Part shown: piece after piece, positions 1 through 10,713 of the stretch
Numbering within the stretch: position 1 is the stretch's first letter
Layout: each line of letters starts with the position of its first letter
Assembly (NCBI GenBank): GCA_029204225.1
Contig: CM055101.1
Location: 7,180,429-7,244,428, forward strand
DNA: 64,000 nucleotides
From: Diphasiastrum complanatum
Taxonomy: Eukaryota > Streptophyta > Lycopodiopsida > Lycopodiales > Lycopodiaceae
Direction of reading: 5' to 3'
Notes under the pieces: generated by a model
What the model was told of the DNA's origin: nothing
What the model saw: the letters and a program-made list of their open reading frames with translations, nothing else
Databases searched by the model: none
Translations under genes and position numbers: made by a program

Positions 1-264
1 TTTACCAAGTCTCTTGGCGCAATCACTGCAAAGAATTTTTAGTGATGAATTACCAAGGGGACTAGCGTCAACAAAGCAACTTGAAGGCAATTCAGCACAA
101 GATCCAATGAGTAGTTCCATCACGCTACGGGGAAGTGCAATGACTAAGGGAAGACTAAAGTTGATGATTGTCCCTCAACGAGCAAGATTCAACCAAAGTC
201 TCATTGTTCCACAATGCAGCAGCCCAAACCAATGCCAAACTGGTTTGGTTAAGATATCAGTTAT

Positions 265-1701
265 GATTTCGGATGATGGTACATGATGTAGTTGCACTTC
301 CTTGGATTGTACCTTCTCCCTCACAAAGTGGTGAGCTATCTCAATATGCTTTGTTCTAGCATGGAAGATAGGATTTCAAGCAATTTGTTGAGAAGCTTAA
401 TTGTCACAAAATATGTAAGTGATCTCCTCGGCCTCTAGCACATGTAGTTCCATCAAGAGTCTTCTTAGCCATAGGAGCTCTTTGGTTGTTGAAGTCAATG
501 CCTTGTACTCGGCTTCACAAGAAGATTTGGAAAGCCAAGATATTACTCCTCCACAAAGCAATGTTGCAAATGCACTAATGGACTTCCTATCCATCTTGTC
601 ACTTGCAAAATCTGAATCCGAGTAGGCTCTCAAGCGCAAGTTAGATCCTTCATAAAGTATGCCAAAAAATCTAGTACTAGAAACATATCTAAGTACTCTC
701 TTGGCACTTTTTCAATGATGAACTAAAGGAGCTTGCATACTTTGACTAAACTTGCTTACACAAAAACTTAAGTCAGGTCTAGTGATGGTCAAATAGATTA
801 GAGAGCCTATAAGCTTCCTAAAGAGGGTGATGTCCTCAAAGGATGCTTCATCACCTTCATTAGTTGCTTTCACAACATGCTCCATAGGGGTGTCAATCCC
901 CTTACAATCTTTCATACCAAATCTTTCAAGAATGGAAGTAGCATACTTAGATTGACTTATGAAAGTACAATTGCTACTTCTAGACACTTCTATCCCAAGT
1001 ATAAACTTTAGGAAGCCTAGATCTACCATCTTGAACTCACTAGATAAATCAACTTTTACTTTGCCTAGGCCATCATCATCATTTCCTATCATAATGATGT
1101 CATCAACATAAAGAACCAAAATGATGATCTTTCCTTCATTACATTTGAAATATAAAGAAGGTTCATAAGCACTTAGTACAAAGCCAAGAGAATAGAGAAA
1201 ATCATGCAACCTAGAGTAGCAAGCTCTAGGTGCTTGCTTCAAGCCATATAGGCTCTTCCTTAAGTAGCACACCTTTTGCTCCTCACTAACCTTGATGAAG
1301 CCCTCGGGTTGCATCATGTAGATTTCCTCTTCTAAAAAGCCATTCAAGAAGGCATTTGTCACATTCATTTGGTAGAGATCCCATTTGAACAAAGTAGCAA
1401 TGCAAATGATTAGTTTAATAGTTACAACCATAGCTACAGGTGCAAATGTTTCTTCATAATCTAATCCTTTTATTTGAAAAAATCCCTTAGCAACAAGCCT
1501 AGATTTGTACTTACTAATAGATCCATATTTATTGTACTTAATTCTATAAATCCACTTACATGCAAGTGGTTTCTTTCCTCTTGGAAGATTTACAAGATTC
1601 CAAGTATGATTCTCTTCTAATGCATCATACTCTAGTTGCATTGCATCTCTCCAAACTTTAGATTTATATGCTTCTTCAAAAGATGATGGCTCTTCAAGCA
1701 A
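265..1701 (-). pseudogene. C1 reverse transcriptase and RNase H
   Basis: This is the C-terminal half of a Copia polyprotein, which copies element RNA to DNA inside virus-like particles. The RT part is a long open stretch (712-1701). It has the KARL-like motif, the family motif SLYGLKQAPRA and the catalytic YVDD box near 1095-1110. A stop at about 712 interrupts the link to RNase H, which continues to about 397 with the SDSDFA and SSCEAEYKAL motifs. Several residues normally found between WLSK and SSCEAEY are missing. Downstream, the FHARTKHIEIAHHFVRE block (about 300-365) is recognisable between stops. This is a decayed copy with an intact RT core. Confidence 0.9.
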
Positions 1702-1706
1702 TGTAG

Positions 1707-2940
1707 CTAAAAATGAGAGTAAGAGGTAGAAGGTGTAGAGTCTTCCTTTTGCTTTTCCTTGTCCACATAGGTGAGCCTTGAGGGCTCGACCTTGCTCCTT
1801 GATGATCTTCTCGGTCCCTTTTGACTCGGATCCAAATCTCCATCCTCGGGTTTGTCATGATCCTCCTTGGGTTTGTCAAGATCCTCCTTGGATTTGTCAA
1901 GATCTTCAATGCACAATGGGTTAGATCCATTTGACAAGCTCTTAGCAAATTGTGACTCATCAAAAATTACATCCTTGCTTACCTTTACTTTCTTGGATGT
2001 AGGATCATATATCCTATATCCCTTGATATTTTCTCCATAGCCAACAAAGATTCCTTTGAAGGAGGTAGCATCTTCTTTCCTTCTAGTCTCCAAAGGAATG
2101 TGTACATAACAAATACATCCAAAGATCTTAAAATCTTTTACATTGGGTTTCTTATCAAACAAGGCTTGATAAGGTGAGATCCCATCTCATTAGAGGAGTT
2201 TTGACTTCCAAAAAGACCCTTTAAGAATTCGTGCAAGATGCTTTTCTTATTATTAAAATATTATAACACTAATACTTTTGACTTGCCATAACTTTTTAAT
2301 CGTAGCTAAAGTATGTCATGTAACATATCATTGGAAAGCCCTTGTTGGGCGCTTTAACTTTGCTAAATTTGGACTTACCACTAAAAAGTTATGTCACTTT
2401 TAGTATGGAATCAAAATGTGGACTCAAAAAGTTACATTACGTAGATTTCAAATTTGAGTGTTTTGATTGGTCCATGTGTAAGAAACATTTGAGAAAAAAT
2501 ATAAAAAGAATCTTTACAAAGGGTCTTTTTTGGATTTAGAACTCCTCTAATGATAGCACTACTAGGAAGTCTATTACACAAATAATTAGCACATGTTATA
2601 GCTTCTCCCCAAAATGAAATGGGTAGTGATGCATCAAGTCTCAAAGACTTTGCACACTCACATAGACTCCTATTTTTCCTCTTGGCCACCCCATTTTGTT
2701 GAGGGGTTTAGGAACAAGTGTATTGTAACTTAATGCCATTGATCTCACAAAAGTCTTTCATTTTATTGGAGGTGACTCTCCTCCAATATCACATCTTAGT
2801 GCTTTGATAGAAGTACTAAGTTGTTTCTCTACTAGAGACTTGAACTTAATGAAAGCTTCATAAACAAGACTTTTCTTTGATAGTAACTCAATCCATGTGA
2901 ATCTAGTACAATCATGCTTTGGAAAACTTGATTTCTTAGC
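1707..2940 (-). pseudogene. C1 integrase remnant and linker, split by a MITE-like insertion
   Basis: Minus-strand integrase core sequence (FTWIELLSKKS, then an LRCD-I-GGE motif with the catalytic Asp) is found around 2730-2930. It is followed by the C-terminal part with NRLPSSAI (2555-2689). The sequence resumes at 2190 with PYQALFDKKPNVKDFKIFGC and runs through the Ser/Pro/Lys-rich linker to RT. The 367-bp element at 2187-2553 separates the two pieces. The first catalytic Asp region was lost in the gag-integrase deletion, so no active integrase can be made. Confidence 0.8.
2187..2553. mobile_element. MITE-like element with 36-bp terminal inverted repeats
   Basis: The ends TCATTAGAGGAGTT (2187-2200) and AACTCCTCTAATGA (2540-2553) are perfect inverted repeats of 14 bp. 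The match extends to 36 bp with 31 identical positions, ending at GACCCTTT / AAAGGGTC. The inside is AT-rich with no coding potential. It lies within integrase coding sequence, which resumes on both sides, so it is an insertion. The target duplication is unclear: a TA dinucleotide (2191-2192 and 2548-2549) would fit a Tc1/mariner-type MITE, but the repeat continues past it. Confidence 0.75.
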
Positions 2941-3257
2941 ATGAGGATTCTTGAAGTATTGTTGGATTCATAAATGCTCTTTAATGAATCCCAAGCCTCT
3001 TTGGATGAGGTACAAGAAGACACCTCTTTCAAGAGGTCATTGCATACATTTAACTTTATGCAATGTAGAGCTAATCTTGCTCTCTTCTTGTATTTGGCTT
3101 GTTCTTGGGGAGTTTGAGGCTCTTCCTCTACTCCTTGAACTATGTCATGTAGATCATGGATCACTAGGAGTGATTCCATTCTCACTTTCCAAATGCAATA
3201 ATTTGTGAAAGTGAGTCTCTCACTTGATTCCATCAAATATCCACCCATGGATGACAT
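2900..3257 (-). pseudogene. C1 gag N-terminus (UBN2-like)
   Basis: The start ATG at 3257 gives a Copia gag beginning with MSSMGGYLMESSERLT. It carries the typical NYCIWKVRMES motif and the ALHCIKLNVCNDLLKEVSSC block. The reading matches gag for about 120 residues to the NTSRILMLRNQVFQSM motif. It then continues directly into integrase core sequence, showing a deletion of the zinc knuckle, protease and pre-integrase region. Close relatives in this window are the gags of C8 (to 42963) and C10 (56498). Confidence 0.85.
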
Positions 3258-3284
3258 TTTAGAATGAATGCTTTTTAAAATCAC

Positions 3285-3835
3285 AAAGATTTTTGAATTT
3301 TAAAAGATCTATGAAAGGCCTAAAGCTTACTAGAATGCCTATAGGCTTGTCTCTATCAAACTAGCACACAAGCTTGAATGATACACAAAGATCTTGCCAA
3401 AAATTCCTAGCTTTCACTCTCACAAAAAAATTGCTTTACACTTTTCTTAGAGATTTCACTTCAACTAAGGATATGAACAAATCAGCCTCTAAGATCTGAT
3501 CATAGACTCTAGAAAGAAATGCTTCAATGATCCAAAACACTATTTGGTCATAGGCATTAGCTAGAATGAATCTAGATCAATACTATGCTTCAAAAAGCAC
3601 AAAAAGTGAACTAGTATTGTGATTTTGGGACCAACAAACACAAAGTAACTTGAAATGAAAGTTGTTGTACGGTTTCACACGTGTGAAAAGTACATACACA
3701 GCCTCCAAGTCATTTTGATCCTAATGATTACAAGCTATCACTCTAGATGAACTTGCCCTCACTAGTGTTGGCCAAAAACAAATTTTGCCAATGATCTTAA
3801 CAAGATTTATGATTCAATGATCACTCTCTTACTTA
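3285..3835 (-). other. C1 untranslated leader
   Basis: Non-coding sequence lies between the primer-binding site and the gag start, as expected for a Copia 5' leader. It contains one TTTCACACGTGTGAAA palindrome near 3674. No ORF of note. Confidence 0.6.
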
Positions 3836-3847
3836 GCTCTGATACCA
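3836..3847 (-). other. Primer-binding site of C1
   Basis: The minus strand reads TGGTATCAGAGC, the standard initiator-Met-tRNA primer site of plant Copia elements, directly next to the LTR end. Confidence 0.9.
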
Positions 3848-5164
3848 TGATAAATTTTTCAGTTTTTAGGACAATAATGATTGTACTTTACAATCATAGA
3901 GAGTTATTGGTTGCTTAATCAATGAATCTATCAAGTTCTACACATTAGATCTTGATCTAGATTCACTACACTTGGATTTAAGCAAGAGCAATGGATCAAC
4001 ACATCATTTTTTAGTGAAGGAGGCTTCACACGTGTGGAGTATTGTCCACAGTACGGCCTGCACCTGAAACAACAAGTACAATGATACTAGATAGCAATCA
4101 TACATAAAAATCACAAGACAAATGACTAGAAACCTCACAAAAGTGTAGAGTGCAAAAGTCTCATCAATCTTCTAGCAAAATGATGATCCTTTTATGGATC
4201 AAGTACATCCATGAGTCTGGTATAGTCCAACAGGTCTTCACACATGTGAAGAATGCCACATCACTCAGATCTATCCATTTGATCCATCCTTGATCCTTAT
4301 CCAGTAGTTGACCTTCTAGAATATGGCTAAAATCAAAAAAGCTAGTCTCCTAGAATATAGGAATATTCCCTACAAAATAGGATCTAAGGAAAATGGTCAA
4401 TTCTTATCTTCTAGTACTCTATACACACGTGTGAAATTCCACTTGCCATGTGGGAGCATTTACTCATGCACATGTAAGGAAAAGCTAATTTGTAGGTGAC
4501 TAGTCAACTTGACTAAAAACTAGTCATATCATGTTCACACTAACTAGAATGATACAAAATCAATTTAGATATATACAAACATGAAAAGTACATCCTTTCA
4601 CACGTAGGAATAGGCTCCACACGTGTGAAATCAGATCATCAACATTTTCTAATGTTTGATCAATATTTACATGAACCAATGTCAAGTGAGAAGTGACAAT
4701 TTCAACATCCATGTTAGATCTGACTGCTAGTAACTCTCTAGAAGTGCTGATAGATATTTGGTAGCAGATCCATCAGTTTTGGGTGAATTTTGCCCTCATT
4801 TCATCATAGTTACTGAGATCGAGATCTCTGATCTACAAATTGGGGGGCGTATTGGTGTAATTTGATGATTTGTTTTTCTCTTGATCCTATCTGGACCTAG
4901 ATCTCTCTTGGATCTTGCTAGATTTTCCTTTATCTAGCCAGATCTGGCTGAATATTGATGAATCTAGCTTGATTTGGCTTGATCTTCCTAGATCTAGTTG
5001 TGATGGCCGAACAGATAAACTTTTTGTTGTGCAAAAAGTACAAAAAGGACCAAGAGTGGATCCTAATCTGATCCTCAAGAGGGATTGGTTGTCAGATTAC
5101 TTGATCTATCAATCTACTTCAGATTAAGATCAATCTAGATCAATTCTAGACACAAAATCCTAAC
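3848..5164 (-). repeat. C1 5' LTR (outer boundary tentative)
   Basis: The LTR abuts the primer site with TG...(plus-strand view). A minus-strand TATA-like box (TGTATATATC) lies near 4570. Several copies of the palindrome TTCACACGTGTGAA and variants occur (4028, 4231, 4421, 4618). CA at 5163-5164 is a candidate outer end. However, homology to the repeat at 26777-27300 crosses this point, so the true boundary may differ. Confidence 0.55.
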
Positions 5165-5870
5165 AAGAAAAATCATTAATTGAAGGTAAGTGTACTTTCT
5201 GGTTTCACACACATGAAACACTGTCTGAGTACGGACTCCAACCTCAAAATCAAGTACACATTGATAGAACCTCAAAACAATCAAAACAAATGTAGACAAA
5301 TGGAGAGAATCACTCAAAATTGCTTCCAAAACCAAGATTGGTGTCTCACATTGATTATGGCCAAATGTGGCTCTATATATACAATAAGTGAGAGCTCGTG
5401 GTACTGATCATCCCTTTGATCCCACATGTGTGAAGGTGCTTTGTCATATGATGATTCATCATGCAAAACTGACACTTGGACAAAACCTTCTATTTTGAGC
5501 ACTTTTGGTCCATTTTCCTTCTATATGGAGATCTACTTGAAAATCTTCTAGAAGTCAAAATTCATCTACTTCAGCTTATTCCACACATGTGAGCTGTCCT
5601 CTACACATGGGATGTGACACCTAACCAAAGGATGTGGCTCATGCAATCAATAGATTGATGCCATGTGTCATATGTCTAGAAAACTAGTTTTTGGCTTTTT
5701 TAGCCACTAGAACTTGAATTAAATCATATGTACAACATATATGATTATGGCACATGACAAGTACACTAGTTTCACACGTGGGAACAGGCTCCACACATGT
5801 GTGTTTATCTATATACAAGATTTTTGGCCTCTACCAAGCTTATTTTTGCATTTTTCACAAGAGTATTTTT
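5030..5870 (-). repeat. LTR-like repeat B, copy 1
   Basis: The reverse complement of 5030-5590 matches 27300-26777 along its length, including a TATA-like box (minus TGTATATATAGAG near 5370) and the ACACATGTG / CACACACATG palindromes. Promoter-like elements without coding suggest a solo or truncated LTR. It overlaps the assigned outer part of the C1 LTR, so the two may belong together. Confidence 0.55.
5476..5859. repeat. 384-bp direct repeat, left copy
   Basis: 5476-5859 recurs at a constant offset of 767 bp as 6243-6626 with only scattered mismatches. Both copies end at ...TTTTTCACA. The copies are separated by 383 bp of unrelated sequence (5860-6242). Confidence 0.85.
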
Positions 5871-6242
5871 GCAGACTGTCACGAAAGTAATGTATTTCTG
5901 CAGACTTGTTCTAAATGCAAGTTTGTGGAAGTCCTTGAAGATGGCCAAGTCTTCAATGACTTCAAGTTATTAAGCTTTACATCTGAACTTGAAATTATGA
6001 CATGATTGGTTACCCTTTGCTAGAGATCAGCCGGAAGCCCGTTGTAGACGTTCTTCAAATAAATTGGTTGTCTAAGTTTGCGATTCCTGCAGGTATCAGA
6101 TGAGCAGATGTAGAACCAAAGTTGGTTTCACCTGACCCTAGATCAATGATCAATAAACATGCAAGAAGAATCCTGAAATAGAAATTAATCATTCACCCAA
6201 GAGGCAATCGTGGGCTTAATTTCCAACAATCCCCCTTCTATT
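5860..6242. other. Spacer between direct repeats, no gene seen
   Basis: No coding or structural RNA signal recognised. It contains GGTATCAGATGAGCAG near 6092, superficially like a primer site, but no LTR end adjoins it. Confidence 0.5.
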
Positions 6243-6626
6243 TTGGACAAAACCTTCTATTTTGAGCACTTTTGGTCCATTTTCCTTCTATATGGAGATC
6301 TACTTGAAAATCTTCTAGAAGTCAAAATTCATCTACTTCAGCTTATTCCACACATGTGAGCTGTCCTCTACACATGGGATGTGACACCTAACCAAAGGAT
6401 GTGGCTCATGCAATCGATAGATTGATGCCATGTGTCATATGTCTAGAAAACTAGTTTTTGGCTTTTTTAGCCACTAGAACTTGAATTAAATCACATGTAC
6501 AACCTATATGATTATGGTACATGACAAGTACACTATTTTCACACGTGGGAACATGCTCCACACATGTGTAATCATCCTATATACAAGATTTTTGGCCTCT
6601 ACCAAGCTTATTTTTGCATTTTTCAC
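6243..6626. repeat. 384-bp direct repeat, right copy
   Basis: Second copy of 5476-5859. It ends at the junction with the Gypsy fragment that starts at about 6637. Confidence 0.85.
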
Positions 6627-6659
6627 ATTTGTGACATGCCACCACCAACCTATGTCTCT

Positions 6660-6950
6660 CTACGATGGCCAGTACTTGTGCAACCAGCTATCGTTGATGG
6701 GTGTGTCGAAAGGTGTCCCATCTAGCTTCTCCAGATTCACAGCTCCATGATTAAGAATTTCTTTGATCCAATAAGGACCTTCTCTTGTGAATTTTGATTT
6801 TCCCTTGATCCCTTTGGTTTTGTACATCAGGACTAGATCTCCGAAATGAAGATCTTTCTTTCGTAACCTACGATCGTGCCATACCTTGCATCTTTCCTTT
6901 TCAGTTGTCAGTGCATGCACAACTAGTAAGCGTGTTTCACAAAGCTTATG
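6660..6950 (-). pseudogene. Gypsy G2 integrase C-terminal domain
   Basis: The minus-strand ORF starts around ALHKLCETRLLVVHALTTEKE and continues with VWHDRRLRKKDLHFGDLVL. It then shows the GPYWI motif (GPY/F-type module that follows the integrase core in Gypsy elements) and ends at LHKYWPS and a stop. It continues functionally from the sequence that ends at 8265 on the opposite strand. This shows that the DNA between has been flipped. Confidence 0.85.
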
Positions 6951-8265
6951 CAGAGCTTCGTTGCATATGGAGCAGTCTTAACCCAGCCTGGAGAACACAA
7001 AAAGGATTTCCTGATCCAATTTGCAAGCCGACAACTCAATGATACAGAAATGAATTATTCAACCACAGAGAGGGAAGCACTGGTGATGACCATCAACCCT
7101 TGTTCTATCTCGTTAACAAAATCTGCAACACTGGGAGAATCAATCAATGGCTACTTCCGTTGTTAGAATTTGATTTTTGGATAGTAGTTCGCAAGAGAAA
7201 ACAACACTACACGGCAGATCATGTGTCGCATATCAAAGGGAAGGAGGTTGCACTCCAACCCGCACTCCAACCCGACGATGAGCTGGGCGATGCTGCCCTA
7301 TTTTACGTAGACACAGTATCGGAATGGGCTGCCGACATAGTTGAATATCTAATGAGGGGACAACCAGACAAATTACTACCAAAGGCAGATCAGTGGAAAT
7401 TGATCTTGAAAGCTAGACCTTATCAGTTGATTGTCGGCCAACTCTACCAAAGAAGCCCAGATGGGATTCTTTGGCGATGCATTCTTCCTCATGAGGCCAT
7501 TTAGATCATTTCACTTTCACATGAACGCATGGGTGGAGGCCATTTTGCATCCGACATTACAGTTCGCATAATCATGCAATCATGATGTTGGTGGCCAACG
7601 ATTCATAAGGATATGGAGGAATACATGAGGAAGTGCAATGTGTGCCAAAGGGCAGGAGACCAAGGAGATTGAATTATGACCTTCTGCATCCGGTCTTAGC
7701 CCAAGCACCATTTGAAAAGTGGGGATTGGATTACATTGGTCTGACTCACCCTGTAGCAAGAAGTACCCAGGCTCGATACATAATCGTGGCCACCGACTAT
7801 CTCACCAAGTGGGTCGAAGCCAAGGCAGTAAGAGTAGCTGATGCTGGGACCACTACCAAGTTTCTCTACGAAAATATCATTGTGTTGTGGGTGCCCGGTG
7901 GAGATAGTCAATGATCGCGGAAGTCATTTCATCAATGAGACTACCAAGGTCCTATTGGAGGAATTCTTCGTGACCATAGGACCAGTATGCCTTATTATCC
8001 TCGCGGTAATGGACAAGCAGAATCATCCAATAAGATCTTGTGTAGCGTGCTCACAAAAATAGTCGAAGCTAGCAGATCGGATTGGGAACACAAGTTGCAT
8101 GTTGCTCTGTGGGCATTCAGGACAACATATAAGGGAAGCATTGATCAAACACCATTCCAACTGGTATATGGTCAAGATGTTGTAATGCCAGTAGAGTTTT
8201 TAGTCCCTTCATTAAGGATTGCCACAATGCAACGCCTTGATGAATCTAGATCTCTACAATTACGC
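6951..8265 (+). pseudogene. Gypsy G2 RNase H and integrase core, inverted segment
   Basis: Plus-strand remnants, in order, are: RNase H (GAVLTQPGEHKKDF, EMNYSTTEREAL), connection (LVNKICNTGRINQWLLPLLEFDF), the integrase zinc region (CNVCQRA), and the integrase core (FEKWGLDYIG, TDYLTKWVEA, YYPRGNGQAESSNK with the catalytic Glu). It ends at MQRLDESRSLQLRDA. Frameshifts occur at about 7100, 7500, 7640 and 7900. Both flanks are minus-strand parts of the same polyprotein, and their contents fit exactly onto the two ends of this segment. The sequence closely resembles G3 at 14700-15490. Confidence 0.9.
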
Positions 8266-8564
8266 GATGCATCTGTATGCACATGAAACTCAATGGACCA
8301 ATTGGGCAGACGTAGGATTGGTGCTGAAACCAATGCATCTTTAACTTTTTAGAAAGCTTTTAGGGCTTCCTCGTTCCAATGTGGATCTATTGTGAGCTTG
8401 TAAATTGGTCGTGCTAACTCTGCAAAATCTAGAATGAAAATTCTATAATAGGTAGCTTGACCCATAAAAATGTAGACCTCGTGGATCGTTCTTGGTGGTG
8501 GTAGATCAACAATGATTCTGATTTTTGATAGGTTCGATCCCGTGTCTAGATACTATATGGCCGA
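8266..8564 (-). pseudogene. Gypsy G2 RT end and RNase H start
   Basis: Read on the minus strand from 8564, the sequence gives the RT thumb region (KIRIIVDLPPP, YYRIFILDFAELARPIYKL, DPHWNEEALKAF). It ends at the RNase H start IEFHVHTDAS exactly at 8266. One stop interrupts it. At 8565 the G3 LTR begins, so the rest of G2 is lost. Confidence 0.85.
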
Positions 8565-9380
8565 TGTTAGGGGTTCCCAACGAATTGTAAATAAATAAAT
8601 TCGACCAATAAAATGTGTTGCGAGGGCATGGCATCCTGCGCGTATAAGCCCATGGCCCAATGAGCATGCAAGCTTAAGTGTAAATAAAATAAAATAGACT
8701 TCGGCCTTTGAATTAAAATAAAACTAGAGGCCCAAAGTCATTTTACAACTTAGAGATTACTTTTTAGAGTTGGGTCCAAATTGGGACTCACATGAATCTT
8801 GTGAATTTCAATGTACTTTCTATGGACTCTTGGATCAAGTTGGGTCCAAGATGAATGGATAGGATCAATGTGAATATTAACCAATAGGATTTTGGGGCAA
8901 GAGCCTTCCCCATTTTATAAAAAGGCACCATTTGTACACTATTTTCATGCTTAATAGAGAGGAGAAGACTCTATCATTTTGGGAGCTCAAGCATCCTCAT
9001 TTGGTAATCACTCTTGCTTATGCTTTTGTTGTAATTGCTTGTTATTTCCATTTCCCATGTTTTTTTGGTTTATGCTAGTTAAGGTTTTTCCATAAGCAAT
9101 GAAATTGAGCATTTGAGCTAACCTCCATCTCATCTCTCTCTCTTTCTCTCTTCCCCTTCTTCTTCCTCTTCTATTATATCCTCTCTCTTCATCCAAAATC
9201 ATGATGAAGTTAGTTTAGGAAGAGTAGAGTTAGAGTGATTAGTGTTAGTGGAGGTAGAGTTAGATGCAAAGTAGGAAACTAACTAAAAATAGCATCTATG
9301 CATAGTTAGGTGCCTATCCAGTGAACTAACCCTTGTTAACAGGCGGGAGGGCTATACTACGCAAGATCTTCGACCCTACA
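8565..9380 (+). repeat. G3 5' LTR, 816 bp
   Basis: It starts TGTTAGGGGTTCCC, ends ACCCTACA and is followed after one base by a Gypsy-type primer site. A TATA-like TTTATAAAAAGG lies near 8917. A pyrimidine-rich tract (9130-9195) lies in the presumed transcribed part. Confidence 0.85.
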
Positions 9381-9381
9381 G

Positions 9382-9394
9382 TGGCGTCGATGCC
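9382..9394 (+). other. G3 primer-binding site
   Basis: TGGCGTCGATGCC resembles the TGGCGCCGTTGCC-type primer site of plant Gypsy elements and lies next to the LTR end. Confidence 0.8.
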
Positions 9395-10700
9395 AAGGAT
9401 AGGTTTCCACTAACTAGTTTAGTTGCTTTTTAGCTATTTTCTTGCTTTTTAGAGTAGTTTTAGGTAGATTTTTGGGAGTTTAGAGTTAGTTTTCTACTTT
9501 TTTTTTTGTGTTTGGACTATTCACAGCTAGCGGAGGAGGTGTGAGAGGGTAGATGAGGCCCTGAACAACCTCTAAAGGCTTGAAACCCAAACCAACCAGC
9601 CAAAAACCCCGAAAAACACACCAATCTACATTTTGGAGGGAAAAAGAGCCTAAAATCTCATCAGATTTTTATATCTCCAAAACCAGTGTGAATTAACCCT
9701 TGCATGACTGGTAGCAGCTCCAAGGTACTATCCCAGACTTGCATAGAAGCATGCGAGAGTTAGTTCCAAGCAGATTGCAAAAATTAGAGAAAAATAAAAT
9801 AAAAATTCCAAAAACCCTTGAAAAAATTCAAAAAAAATTCAAATCTTCACTAGAACTCTCGCAGAACCCTTTGAAGTTTCATCTCATTGAGAACAGGACA
9901 CAGAGAAGCTTGCGAGAGTTAGTTTGATGTCTGAGTGCCTGTGCGAGAGTTCCCAGTGAAAAAAATATGATAAAGTACCAGAGAACCCTCGCAGACACCA
10001 AAAATTTCAGCTCTAGTGGGCAAGAACTCTTGCAGAGGATTCTAAAATTCCATTTCAATGAGACCAGGACATAGAAGAGCTTGCGAGAGTTAGTTTAATT
10101 CCAGTGAGCAGAAAATTGGATTTAAGTGCTAAAAAATCACTAAAAAGAGAAGATCCAGTAAATCCTTCTAGTAAGAACTCTCGCAGACCCTCTCAATCAA
10201 TTCAGAATGTTAAATTCCATTAGTGATGAAGCCTACGAGAGTTAGTTTTGAGATTTGGTGAAGATCAAGCCAAAATAGTGGTTCTGAACCCTCGCATACA
10301 GTGAAATTTTTACTTCTTGCAAAAGTTAACTCTCATAGAGAATTCCATAGTGAGATCTGACCCAGATCCAGCTATTGTGATCCTTGAGAGAGTTACTTCC
10401 CAAAGATCTGAGAGATATCAAGTTTTTTATTTGCAAAAATAGCTAAAGAACCCTTGCACAGCCAACCATTGCACAAGAGAACCCTCATAGACTAGATCAG
10501 TGGAAAGATCTGCATCAGATCCAGCTACTGTCAAAATCTCAGGTCAATTAGTACAAGGAGGAAGAAGTTATCAAGGCAAAACCACCGTAAAGGGTCTAAA
10601 TTTTACTTCCGGCCGATCAGATTGATCAGATCCTTAAGATCCAAACTGCATTCCACTGTACAAGCAAGATCCAACCACTTTGGAACCCACCATCAGATGA
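9395..10700 (+). other. G3 leader with repeated GCGAGAGTTAGTT / AACTCTCGCAGA motifs
   Basis: This is a non-coding leader of about 1.3 kb. From about 9750 to 10490 the motif GCGAGAGTTAGTT (9752, 9912, 10083, variant 10236) alternates with its partial reverse complement AACTCTCGCAGA and near copies (9858, 9986, 10177, 10285, 10448). This gives many possible stem-loops. No ORF accounts for the pattern. Confidence 0.75.
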
Positions 10701-10713
10701 ATATGAGATCGGG

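Larger units (their letters stand above)
1..5164 (-). mobile_element. Copia LTR retrotransposon C1, degraded
   Basis: On the minus strand the order is LTR (5164-3848), primer site, leader, gag N-terminus, integrase part, RT, RNase H, with the 3' end running off the window. Most of gag, the zinc knuckle, the protease and the pre-integrase region are missing: the gag ORF runs straight into integrase core sequence near 2900. A 367-bp element sits inside the integrase. The RNase H end decays into stops by about 265, and 1-264 shows only faint trace of the 3' end. It is non-autonomous and dead. Confidence 0.85.

Noticed and set aside
5860-6242. Primer site and internal region of a small LTR element between the 384-bp repeats
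   Set aside because: GGTATCAGATGAGC lies 230 bp from the repeat end instead of adjoining it, and no TG...CA ends fit.
9008-9202. Arg/Glu-rich minus ORF
   Set aside because: Antisense of a pyrimidine-rich tract in the G3 LTR.
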